A stretch of 64,000 nucleotides of DNA from the NCBI RefSeq assembly GCF_022811685.1, contig NZ_CP094532.1, forward strand, positions 331,001 to 395,000. The letters run 5' to 3'. Position 1 is the first letter of the stretch; each line of letters begins with the position of its first letter. Shown here in pieces: positions 16,768 through 24,996 of this stretch. The notes under the pieces were generated by a model. It was not told the DNA's origin. It saw only the letters and a program-made list of their open reading frames with translations, and did no database searches. The translations under genes and the position numbers were made by a program. The stretch is from Chryseobacterium suipulveris (GTDB lineage: Bacteria; Bacteroidota; Bacteroidia; Flavobacteriales; Weeksellaceae).

Positions 16768-18696
16768 ATGAAATACCTTCTGTTATGTTTATTGTTTGCC
16801 GGCTCAATCCTTCACGCGCAGGTCGTAAACAAAACCGATTCCAACAGGGTTAAGTCCGGAGATACACTCGTAATAGACACTGGTCACAAAGATTCCCTGA
16901 AAATCTTTAAACCGACCATCAACGACTATCAATACCAAACCCGCTTTTCTGAAAAGAAAATTTTCGATACCGCACTTTCTTACGACAAAACCTTTATTTT
17001 CACCCAATACAACAACCGCGACAATTTTGGGAGGATCCAGTTTTCGAATATTGGTGAGGGTTTTAATCCCTTAGTTTACGAGGTGAATACCGAACAGAAT
17101 TTATCCCTGCTCCCTACAAGGAAATCATTTTTCATTCTCGGAATCAATGATATCAAATATTACGACGTAAAAACTCCGACCACTACTTTCATCTACCACA
17201 ACTCCGTGAGTACCGGTGCAGCGTTGCAGTCCACTTATACCCAGAATATCGGGAAGAATTTCAACTTTGCGGTGGAGTATATGGGTTTGAGGTCACTCGG
17301 GAAATACCTGCACAATTTGTCGGCGAACAACAATATTGTTTTCTCCGGTCATTTCACTTCTAAAAATGGGAAGTATGAAGCGTTCGCTCACTACATCCAC
17401 CAAAATGTAAACAATCAGGAGAATGGAGGGATTGCCGATATCGACTTGTTTTTGAATGGCGGAAGCAATTTCAACAACCGACTGAATCTGCCGGTAAATC
17501 TTGCGAATTCCAACTCTCGGTTTTCTTACCGAAGGTATTTTTTCAGCCACGAGTTTCGGCCATTTGCATCGGAAAAGTTTCCGTTTAAAATCCGCCACAC
17601 CATTTTTCATCAGGGAAACAAGTATTACTACGGCCAACAATCCCCGGAATCGTATTGGTTCGCCGATCAGTCGGAATTGGTTGATTACCCGCTGTCTTCA
17701 AAGAAATATTCTGAAAATTTGAGCAACACCGTGAGTGTTTTGTTTGATCAGAAAAATTTTAAACTCGACGGGGGAGTTCGCCATCAGCTGATCAAGTTGG
17801 GAGTAGGAACAGCGTTTCCTGCCGCATTCGGTTACCCGCAGGAATTGACAGAAAACAGAATTGGCGCGGTCGGAAATCTTCTGATCAACCTTTGGGAAAA
17901 GGTTGAACTGAATGCAAACTTGGAGTTTTCAAATGGTAATCATTTCGGAACTTATCTCCGTTCCCAAAACCTGTTGAAATTTGAGCCGATCAAAGATTAT
18001 TTCGTCAATGCAAAAGTGAATTTTCAAACGGCATCGCCAACTTTCAATTTGTTGATGAATCCTTCTGTTTATGGCAAATTCAATTATTTTCTCGATCAGC
18101 CAAAAAATGAAACCATCACCGAAATTGGTGGCGATGTAAACCTGAAATGGTTTAAAAGTTCAGTCTTTGCCAACTATTTCCGAATTGATAATTACACTTA
18201 TCTGGATTCCCACGCGAAACCGCAACAAAGTGGGTCGTCCCTCAATATTTCGCAGATCGGCGGTGAGGCGACTTTCAGTTATGGCAAGTTTCACCTGAAT
18301 CCGAAACTGCTGTTCCAAAGCGCGATAAGCAATAAAGATCTTTATCCGATGCCGAACTTCATCGGGAGGGCCAACTTTTTCTGGCAGTCGAAAATGTTTA
18401 AAAATGCAGCAGAAGTTCAGGCAGGAATCAAACTCTATTATTTCACGAAATTTGCTTCGAGGGAATTTTTTCCGATCCTCAATGAATTTATTTTGCCGGG
18501 AACGAATTCACAAACCATCGGCGGACAGCCGATTGGCGACGTTTATTTCAATATGAAGGTAAAGCGGATGTTCTTCTTCATCGAAGCGCAGCATCTGAAC
18601 ACGACCTTTATGAAAAACCGTTCCTTCACCGTACCGAATTACCCGCTCTACGATTTTCGCCTGAATTTGGGAATTGTTTGGTATCTTTTCAGTTAA
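16768..18696 (+). CDS. Putative outer-membrane porin
   Basis: Probable outer-membrane beta-barrel channel. The open frame begins at 16675, inside the preceding stop and terminator. The Met at 16768 begins a clean signal peptide (MKYLLLCLLFAGSILHAQ), so that start is used, giving 642 residues. The rest is rich in alternating aromatic and polar residues (for example LPTRKSFFILGINDIKYY and FNFAVEYMGLRSLGKY) and ends in a strand closing with aromatic residues (DFRLNLGIVWYLFS). Length and composition fit the Bacteroidota 'putative porin' family. Transported solute is unknown. The DUF559-like pseudogene begins about 40 bp after its stop. Confidence 0.75.
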   Translation: MKYLLLCLLFAGSILHAQVVNKTDSNRVKSGDTLVIDTGHKDSLKIFKPTINDYQYQTRFSEKKIFDTALSYDKTFIFTQYNNRDNFGRIQFSNIGEGFNPLVYEVNTEQNLSLLPTRKSFFILGINDIKYYDVKTPTTTFIYHNSVSTGAALQSTYTQNIGKNFNFAVEYMGLRSLGKYLHNLSANNNIVFSGHFTSKNGKYEAFAHYIHQNVNNQENGGIADIDLFLNGGSNFNNRLNLPVNLANSNSRFSYRRYFFSHEFRPFASEKFPFKIRHTIFHQGNKYYYGQQSPESYWFADQSELVDYPLSSKKYSENLSNTVSVLFDQKNFKLDGGVRHQLIKLGVGTAFPAAFGYPQELTENRIGAVGNLLINLWEKVELNANLEFSNGNHFGTYLRSQNLLKFEPIKDYFVNAKVNFQTASPTFNLLMNPSVYGKFNYFLDQPKNETITEIGGDVNLKWFKSSVFANYFRIDNYTYLDSHAKPQQSGSSLNISQIGGEATFSYGKFHLNPKLLFQSAISNKDLYPMPNFIGRANFFWQSKMFKNAAEVQAGIKLYYFTKFASREFFPILNEFILPGTNSQTIGGQPIGDVYFNMKVKRMFFFIEAQHLNTTFMKNRSFTVPNYPLYDFRLNLGIVWYLFS

Positions 18697-18737
18697 AATT
18701 GTGGCATGAAGAATTTAAGCCAAATTATGACGATGGA

Positions 18738-19141
18738 ATGTGGAAGGGTGCGCCGAGGGAATCTTTTGGGAAGGCGTGGAAAATGAGGAACAATCCAACT
18801 GAGGCGGAGGAAATTTTATGGGAACATTTACGATCCAATAACTTAACGGCTTCAAGTTTAGAAGGCAGCATCCGGTAAGTCTTTATATTGCCGATTTCTA
18901 TTGTCATCAATTGAAGCTGGTGATCGAAGTGGATGGCGACTATCATTCTTCACAGGAGCAAATTGAAAAAGATAAGGAAAGGACTGAAATATTAAATTCG
19001 AACGGCTTGGAAGTGTTACGGTTTACAAACAAAGAGATTTTCGAGAACATCGATTTTGTCCTAAAGAATATAGAGTTGAAAGCAGAAGAAATCAGCTTAA
19101 AAACCAAAAATCCAAATTACCCCGACCCTAAAGGGAGTTGA
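18738..19141 (+). pseudogene. Frameshifted DUF559 (Vsr-like endonuclease) gene
   Basis: Two overlapping frames together give one DUF559 protein of about 133 residues. The first frame runs from MWKGAPRESFGKAWK through NNPTEAEEILWEHLRSNNL. The reading then shifts by one base near 18840-18850, and the second frame continues GFKFRRQHPVSLYIADF, VIEVDGDYH and LEVLRFTNKEIF. One extra base in the TTAAC context restores the frame. The putative PD-(D/E)XK nuclease residues (Asp of IADF, Glu and Asp of VEVDG) are still present, so decay is recent. The 3' end of the frame runs into a CCCTAAAGGG palindrome at 19121-19140. It is closely similar to the domain inserted in leuS at 52117-52425. Confidence 0.85.
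19121..19140 (-). repeat. CCCTTTAGGG palindrome at the DUF559 stop codon
   Basis: On the minus strand this reads CTCCCTTTAGGGTCGGGGTA, the core of the 42-bp repeat found 70 bp further on in the opposite orientation. It encodes the last residues (PDPKGS) of the DUF559 frame. Confidence 0.7.
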
Positions 19142-19208
19142 ATTTTTGGTTTTTTGAGGAAATTCCGTTTCCAAAGTAAATCTGACTTCGTTGCGTGACG
19201 GGATCGAA

Positions 19209-19250
19209 GGAAATTTTCCTCCCTTTAGGGACGGGGTAAAGAAAATTTCC
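19209..19250 (+). repeat. 42-bp palindromic repeat, copy A
   Basis: Outer arms GGAAATTTTC and GAAAATTTCC are exact inverted repeats. Inside is CTCCCTTTAGGGACGGGG. By eye the 42 bases are identical to 33215-33256, and related copies lie at 4203, 22957 and 42288. Confidence 0.85.
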
Positions 19251-19358
19251 TGATTAAGAAAAACTTATCTCTAAAAATTGGGAAACCAAAAAGAAAAATG
19301 AACAACATTTTTCACATTTCGTTTTAGAGTTTTAAATTAGCTGTTTTGTAATCCAATC

Positions 19359-20945
19359 TTGAAAAAAATCACCACCATACCGTTCACCGAAATTGAAAGT
19401 ATTCCTGTACTGATCAAGGATTTTCTGCAGTCAAAGATCTCTGGTTTTGAAGAGCAGCTTTTTAATGATGACAATTTAAAGAGACAGATTTCGTTAAAAG
19501 CACAGTCGTATTCAGCGGAAAAGAGAAAGATTCTTGTTTCGGTCTTAAAGAATCAGTACAGCGGTTTCTCTTTAAGTGAAAAACAAAGGCAGAATCTCGA
19601 CGATTTGCAGGATTCAGGCACTTTTACCCTTACGACAGGTCATCAACTGAACCTTTTTTCAGGGCCTGTTTTCTTTGTTTATAAAATTTTGCAAACCATA
19701 AAAACTGCGGAGCTTTTAAGTAAAAAATTCCCAGATAATAAGTTTGTTCCCATTTTTTGGATGGCGTCCGAAGATCACGATTTTGAAGAAATCAACCATT
19801 TTAAAACACGGAATTCCTATTACGAAACTAAAGCAAAATCGGGTGGAGTCGTTGGCAGAATTCTGCTCGAGGATGATTTCTTTATCTCTGAATTTGAGAA
19901 GGAATTTAAGGATTCAGTGTTTGGAACGGAGTTGATTCTGATGATGAGGCGCGCTTACTCGAAAGGGAAATCGTTAGCTGCTTCAACTAAAAATTTAGTT
20001 CAGGAACTTTTTGCTGAATACGGATTGATGGTCATCGATGGTAATGAACGCGATCTAAAAAGTGAAATGAAGCAGGTTTTTCGGAACGAACTTCTTCATC
20101 AGGAATTACTTGAAACCACGAAGAACACCGTGGATTTTCTTGAAAACAGATACGGAAAAGTACAAGTAAATCCGCGTGAAATCAATCTTTTCTATTTGAC
20201 CGAAACCAGAAACCGCATCGAGTTTTCCAAAGGGAAATATCAGATCGTGGATACCGAAATTTCTTTTTCAGAAAATGAAATCCTTTCCGAACTCGAAAAC
20301 CATCCTGAAAGATTCAGTCCCAATGCATTGATGCGGCCGGTTTTTCAGGAAACGGTTTTGCCAAATCTCGGCTACATCGGCGGAAATGCCGAAATCATGT
20401 ATTGGCTTGAACTGAAAAACTATTTTAATAAGCTGAATCTCCCGTTTCCAGTTTTGATTCCGAGGAACTCCCTGCTTTTTGTTGAAGAAAAGACTTTAAC
20501 CAAAACTAAAAATTTAGGTTTGGAAATCAAAGACTACTTCAGGAATTTCGCATCGGTAACGAACGGAATTTTGTTGGAAAATAATGAGATCCAATCACTT
20601 CTGGAGCGACAGGAAACTTCTTTAGCCAGCCAGTTCGACGAACTTTCGGGGAAAGCGGAACTCACCGACAGAACATTCGGGAATTTAGTGAACGCTGAAA
20701 AAGCAAGGCAGCTGAAATCCTTTGAAAGAATGAAGAAACGCCTCCTCCGAGCAGAAAAAATCAAACAGCAGGAAAAACTCGAGCGTATTGAAAACCTCTT
20801 CCTGAAGATTCATCCAGGGAAATCCTGGCAAGAAAGAGTCTATAATTTTTCGGTGTTTTATGCAGATTTCGGAAGGGAATGGCTTCAAAATTGTTACTCG
20901 GAAATGGATGTTGAAAAGTTGGAATTAATAATTCTTTCGATTTAA
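19359..20945 (+). CDS. bshC: Bacillithiol biosynthesis cysteine-adding enzyme BshC
   Basis: Adds cysteine to GlcN-malate, the last step of bacillithiol synthesis, so this organism probably uses bacillithiol as its low-molecular-weight thiol. The 528 residues include TLTTGHQLNLFSGPVFFVYK (about 89-108) and FWMASEDHDFEEINHF (about 131-146), the conserved Rossmann-like core of BshC. They also have IGGNAEIMYWLEL and a C-terminal coiled-coil region (EKARQLKSFERMKKRLLRAE). The start is TTG at 19359; no suitable ATG is nearby and the N-terminus fits the family. It stands alone between a repeat-rich gap and the LysM gene. Confidence 0.93.
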   Translation: MKKITTIPFTEIESIPVLIKDFLQSKISGFEEQLFNDDNLKRQISLKAQSYSAEKRKILVSVLKNQYSGFSLSEKQRQNLDDLQDSGTFTLTTGHQLNLFSGPVFFVYKILQTIKTAELLSKKFPDNKFVPIFWMASEDHDFEEINHFKTRNSYYETKAKSGGVVGRILLEDDFFISEFEKEFKDSVFGTELILMMRRAYSKGKSLAASTKNLVQELFAEYGLMVIDGNERDLKSEMKQVFRNELLHQELLETTKNTVDFLENRYGKVQVNPREINLFYLTETRNRIEFSKGKYQIVDTEISFSENEILSELENHPERFSPNALMRPVFQETVLPNLGYIGGNAEIMYWLELKNYFNKLNLPFPVLIPRNSLLFVEEKTLTKTKNLGLEIKDYFRNFASVTNGILLENNEIQSLLERQETSLASQFDELSGKAELTDRTFGNLVNAEKARQLKSFERMKKRLLRAEKIKQQEKLERIENLFLKIHPGKSWQERVYNFSVFYADFGREWLQNCYSEMDVEKLELIILSI

Positions 20946-20956
20946 TTTTAAAGCAT

Positions 20957-20964
20957 TATTTTTG
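20957..20964 (+). promoter_or_regulatory. -7 element for the LysM gene
   Basis: TATTTTTG, 9 bp before the ATG at 20974, matches TAnnTTTG. The -33 region (TTTC) is a near match. Confidence 0.5.
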
Positions 20965-20973
20965 TAAATTATT

Positions 20974-22929
20974 ATGCAAAAGATGATCAGAAAAATCTTT
21001 GTTTTATCGGGTTTAATCGTATTCTCGGCAGTCTTTGCCCAGAAAACCCATACGGTTGCAAAAGGAGACAATCCTTATAATATTTCGAAAAAATACGGGA
21101 TGAGTTTGGACGAACTCCTCAAGCTGAACCCAAAAGTAAAGGACGGAAAAATTGCAATCGGCGATGTATTGGTAGTGAACAAAACTTCGCAGCCAACAAA
21201 ACCTGCAGTTGCAGAAACTCCCAAATCTACTCCCGCGAAAACTGTTTCCCAACAGTTGGGCAAAATCGTTTTGCAGCCGAAACAAACCATCTACGGAATT
21301 ACCAAACAATACCAAATTTCTGAAGCCGAACTTCGAAAGCTGAATCCCGAATTGGATTCGCACATGAAAATCGGCGACGAAGTTACTTTGCCATTAGAAA
21401 ATATCAAGAAATTTGGCGGAAATCAAGCGGTAGTAGCAACGGTTTCCGAACCTGTCAAAGAGACAAAAACCGTAGTAACCAAAACCGAAACGGTGACCGA
21501 AACTGTAAAATCGGTTGACGAAAACTCTTATGTTGTAGAGCCGAAAGATAACTATTACAAACTCAGCCGTAAGTTCAATATCACTCAGAAAGAACTATTC
21601 GCAATGAATCCGGGACTCGAAGCAAAAGGTTTGCAACCGGGAGATGTGATCAAAATCAAAGGTGGGAATACCACTACTCAAACTACAACAACCACAACTA
21701 CGACTGCTTCACAGCCGGTTTCAACCAACACTTACACATCAACTTCCACGTCGGATGAATATGTGACTTATACTGTGCAGGATGGTGATACTGTTTTTGG
21801 CATTATCAATAAGTTCGGTGTCTCCCTTGATGAGTTGCTTGCGCTTAACCCAAATCTTTCACAAGGTTTAAAATCGGGAATGGTGCTCAAAATCAAAAAA
21901 CTCGACGCTGCCTATGTGAAAAAATCCGGTGATGCGCTGAATGTTGTTCTGATGCTTCCGTTTGGTTTCGACAGCAACGATTCGCGTTACAGAAACCTTT
22001 CTCTTGATTTTCTTTCGGGAGCAAAGCTTGCGATTGAGCGAAATGTGAAGAATGGGATGAAGCTCGATGTAAAAGTGATCGATGCCGGAAACGAAAGCAG
22101 TTTCAAAAACTCATTAACACAAATCAATCAGAACAATACCGATTTGATTATCGGGCCATTCTTCAAATCTAATGTTTTGGAGGTTCTGAGCTACGTTAAA
22201 GAGAAAAAAATTCCCGTTGTAGCGCCATTTGCTAACTCCGAAGATTTGCTGCCGTATTCCAATCTTGTGATTATCGAAACCAACGAGCAGGTTTATGCAG
22301 ACCGAATTGTGAAGGAGGTAAAAGACGTTTTCTCTGATCAGAAAATCTATATCGTTGCAGATGCCGACAAATCAAAAGCGAATTATTTACAGGCGGCACT
22401 GGAAAAAACTTTGAAGAATCCACAGATCTTAGTGGTAAATTCAGCGTTAGACATTCAGCCGGACAAGAATATGATGACTGGTCAGTCTGCTCCGGTTATT
22501 GCAATTTTAGCCAACAATTCTGATGCAGCGGGTGAAGCTTTTGCTTCGAGAATGATCGCGGTTTCGAAAGAAGTAGAGGGAATTAAGGCATTCAGTATGT
22601 ATTATTCACCGGCGTTTGAGAAGAAAGTAGATGATTTAAGCCAAGCGAATCTGGTGTATATCATGGACCGAAAAATCAATACCGACGGGGATTTTGAGAA
22701 GGAGATTCTTGAAGCGTTCAAAACTAAATATTGTAAAACTCCATCAAAATATTCCGTGATTGGATTTGATGTGGTGAACGATATGTTGAGCCGCGAAAAC
22801 AAGAAAGGTGAAATCTTCAAACAAATGAACAAAGTTCAGACGCAGTTGGCAACCAAATTCGAGTTTGAAAAAACCAAAAACGGAGCATACGTAAACAAAG
22901 GATACCGAGTGGTTCGGCTTGTTCCGTAA
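20974..22929 (+). CDS. LysM peptidoglycan-binding protein with periplasmic-binding (PBP1-type) domain
   Basis: Exported cell-wall protein of 651 residues. A signal peptide (about 1-22, ending VFAQ) is followed by four LysM-like repeats near 24-67, 96-140, 186-232 and 263-310. Thr/Val/Lys-rich linkers separate them, including a run of Thr near 237-250. The C-terminal half (about 318-640) resembles type-1 periplasmic binding proteins, with LNVVLMLPFGFD, LSLDFLSGAKLAIE and DLIIGPFFKSNVLEVL. The combination recalls LpoA-like activators of peptidoglycan synthases as well as amino-acid-binding proteins. A role in cell-wall growth is inferred from the domains only. Confidence 0.85.
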   Translation: MQKMIRKIFVLSGLIVFSAVFAQKTHTVAKGDNPYNISKKYGMSLDELLKLNPKVKDGKIAIGDVLVVNKTSQPTKPAVAETPKSTPAKTVSQQLGKIVLQPKQTIYGITKQYQISEAELRKLNPELDSHMKIGDEVTLPLENIKKFGGNQAVVATVSEPVKETKTVVTKTETVTETVKSVDENSYVVEPKDNYYKLSRKFNITQKELFAMNPGLEAKGLQPGDVIKIKGGNTTTQTTTTTTTTASQPVSTNTYTSTSTSDEYVTYTVQDGDTVFGIINKFGVSLDELLALNPNLSQGLKSGMVLKIKKLDAAYVKKSGDALNVVLMLPFGFDSNDSRYRNLSLDFLSGAKLAIERNVKNGMKLDVKVIDAGNESSFKNSLTQINQNNTDLIIGPFFKSNVLEVLSYVKEKKIPVVAPFANSEDLLPYSNLVIIETNEQVYADRIVKEVKDVFSDQKIYIVADADKSKANYLQAALEKTLKNPQILVVNSALDIQPDKNMMTGQSAPVIAILANNSDAAGEAFASRMIAVSKEVEGIKAFSMYYSPAFEKKVDDLSQANLVYIMDRKINTDGDFEKEILEAFKTKYCKTPSKYSVIGFDVVNDMLSRENKKGEIFKQMNKVQTQLATKFEFEKTKNGAYVNKGYRVVRLVP

Positions 22930-22956
22930 GGATTAGTAGAAAAAAACCTGGTTTTG

Positions 22957-22977
22957 CTCCCTTTAGGAACGGGGTAA
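22957..22977 (+). repeat. Partial copy of the CCCTTTAGGG repeat
   Basis: CTCCCTTTAGGAACGGGGTA matches the inner part of the 42-bp repeat. The GGAAATTTTC outer arms are missing. Confidence 0.6.
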
Positions 22978-23083
22978 TCAAATTCAGTTTATTTTTTTAA
23001 AGTTTAAGAGACTGACTTAGATCTTGATAAAAAACACAATTGATAAAATTAAATTTAAAGTTTAATATTTATCTGAAAAATAT

Positions 23084-23959
23084 ATGAAAGCACTTGTATT
23101 TCCTGGGCAGGGTTCACAGTTTGTCGGGATGGGAAAGGAATTGTTCGATTCCCGCAAAGACATTAAGGATCTGATGGAATCTGCCAATGAAATCTTAGGT
23201 TTCGACATCCTTTCCGTCATGTTTAACGGAACTGATGAAGACCTGAAAAAAACCGAGGTTACACAACCTTCCATCTTTATTCATTCGGTTGCCGCATTGA
23301 AAGCGGTGAACGGATTTGGAGCGGGAATGGTTGCGGGACATTCCTTAGGAGAATTTTCTGCGTTGGTTGCCAATGGCGTTCTCACTTTTGAGGATGGGTT
23401 AAAGCTTGTTTCCGCACGTGCAAAAGCGATGCAGGAAGCTTGTGACGCGCATCCGAGTTCGATGGCGGCAATTCTCGGACTTCCCGATGAAACCGTTGAA
23501 AAAATCTGTGAAGAAACTCCGGGAATCGTAGTTCCTGCAAATTATAACTGTCCCGGTCAACTTGTGATTTCGGGAGATACCGAAGCGGTTCAGCTTGCGT
23601 GTGAAAAGATGAAGGAAGCAGGAGCGAAACGTGCATTTCTTCTACCAGTGAACGGCGCCTTCCATTCGCCGTTGATGATGCCCGCTCAGGAAAAATTAGC
23701 GGAAGCCATCAACAAAACGAAATTCTACAAACCAACGATGGATGTTTACCAAAACATCACAACCACCGCGGTTTTCGATCCGGAGGAAATCAAGAAAAAT
23801 TTGATCGCACAATTGACAGGTCCCGTAAAATGGACGCAGTCTGTACAGAATATGATCAAGAAAGGAGCAACTTCCTTTATCGAGGTTGGTCCCGGAAAAA
23901 CGCTTCAGGGATTGATCAAGAAAATCGATGGTGAAGTTCTGGTTTCATCAGCAATTTAA
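23084..23959 (+). CDS. fabD: Malonyl-CoA:ACP transacylase
   Basis: Transfers malonyl from CoA to acyl carrier protein for fatty-acid elongation. The 291-residue protein has the family's opening FPGQGSQFVGMGKEL, the active-site nucleophile motif GHSLGEFSA with Ser at residue 87, the NYNCPGQLVISG segment and GAFHSPLM with the catalytic His near 190-200. The last part is VGPGKTLQGLIKKI. Length is normal. The next gene begins 6 bp after its stop on the same strand, so they are probably co-transcribed. Confidence 0.95.
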   Translation: MKALVFPGQGSQFVGMGKELFDSRKDIKDLMESANEILGFDILSVMFNGTDEDLKKTEVTQPSIFIHSVAALKAVNGFGAGMVAGHSLGEFSALVANGVLTFEDGLKLVSARAKAMQEACDAHPSSMAAILGLPDETVEKICEETPGIVVPANYNCPGQLVISGDTEAVQLACEKMKEAGAKRAFLLPVNGAFHSPLMMPAQEKLAEAINKTKFYKPTMDVYQNITTTAVFDPEEIKKNLIAQLTGPVKWTQSVQNMIKKGATSFIEVGPGKTLQGLIKKIDGEVLVSSAI

Positions 23960-23965
23960 AGAAAA

Positions 23966-24868
23966 ATGGGTAAGATTTTTTCACCCGGAAAATTATTGCT
24001 CACTTCAGAATATGCCGTTCTCGACGGTGCTTTAGCTCTTGCTCTTCCCACAAAACTGGGGCAGGAGTTTTTTTTTGAGGAAATTGAAGACGGGAATTCT
24101 CACATCTCCTGGATCGCTCTCCATCAGGAAAGTCTTTGGCTGAACGTACAGATCGAATACAGAAACTGGGAAATCATCAATGCCAATATTCCCGAAGCAG
24201 CATTTATCCTGAAGGTTTTGAAGAATGTTCAGCAGCTTTCATCGATCAGATTTAAAGGAAACAATTCCTATCTGCTCCGAACCAACTTGCAGTTTCCCGC
24301 CAACTTTGGTTTGGGAAGCAGTTCGACTTTAATGAATAATCTTGCAGAGTGGGCGCAAGTTGATCCATTTCGGCTCAATGAAATTAGTCTTGGCGGAAGT
24401 GGTTACGATATCGCAGTTGCCAAAGAAAAATCCGCAATCCTTTACCAAAATTCGGGAAACGAAAGATTTATAGAGAAAGTCGTGTTCAATCCTGATTTTC
24501 GAAACGACTTGATTTTCATTCATTTAAATCAAAAACAAGATAGCCGCGAAGGAATTAATCTGTACCGCTCGAAAGAAAAATCTGCAACGTTGATCGAAGA
24601 ATTTTCAAACATTACAAAAGAGCTACTTAACTGCAAAGATTTAGAAAAATTTTCTGAATTAATGGGAATTCACGAGCGTAAACTTTCTGCTTTTCTAGGA
24701 ATCACTGCAGTCAAAGAAAAATATTTCGAAAACTGTCCTGTTTTTGTCAAATCACTCGGAGCGTGGGGCGGAGATTTTGTGCTGAGTAGAAAATTTTCCG
24801 GCTTTCAGGACTATTTTTCGGGGAAAGGATTTTCTGCCATTTTTGAATGGGATGATTTAATTGGTTGA
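23966..24868 (+). CDS. GYDIA family GHMP kinase
   Basis: Small-molecule kinase of the GHMP superfamily, related to mevalonate and phosphomevalonate kinases. The 300 residues open with FSPGKLLLTSEYAVLDGA, the conserved N-terminal strand and helix. They contain the ATP-binding loop FGLGSSSTLMNNL (about 113-125) and the subfamily-naming motif SGYDIAVAK (about 146-154). The final SLGAWGGDFVL is the third GHMP motif. It follows fabD after 6 bp. A place in the mevalonate route to isoprenoids is plausible from the family, but the substrate is not proven by the sequence. Confidence 0.85.
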   Translation: MGKIFSPGKLLLTSEYAVLDGALALALPTKLGQEFFFEEIEDGNSHISWIALHQESLWLNVQIEYRNWEIINANIPEAAFILKVLKNVQQLSSIRFKGNNSYLLRTNLQFPANFGLGSSSTLMNNLAEWAQVDPFRLNEISLGGSGYDIAVAKEKSAILYQNSGNERFIEKVVFNPDFRNDLIFIHLNQKQDSREGINLYRSKEKSATLIEEFSNITKELLNCKDLEKFSELMGIHERKLSAFLGITAVKEKYFENCPVFVKSLGAWGGDFVLSRKFSGFQDYFSGKGFSAIFEWDDLIG

Positions 24869-24955
24869 CAGACAGTTCGGTACAGCCATTTCTTTTTCTT
24901 GCAAAATCTGATGAATATCAGTAATTTTAAGTCGTCATTAAACTTCATTAATGAC

Positions 24956-24963
24956 TAAATTTG
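24956..24963 (+). promoter_or_regulatory. -7 element for pckA
   Basis: TAAATTTG, 33 bp before the ATG, matches TAnnTTTG. The -33 box is not clear. Confidence 0.45.
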
Positions 24964-24996
24964 TTTTTTTATTAAATCCTACATTAAAAAGTCGCT

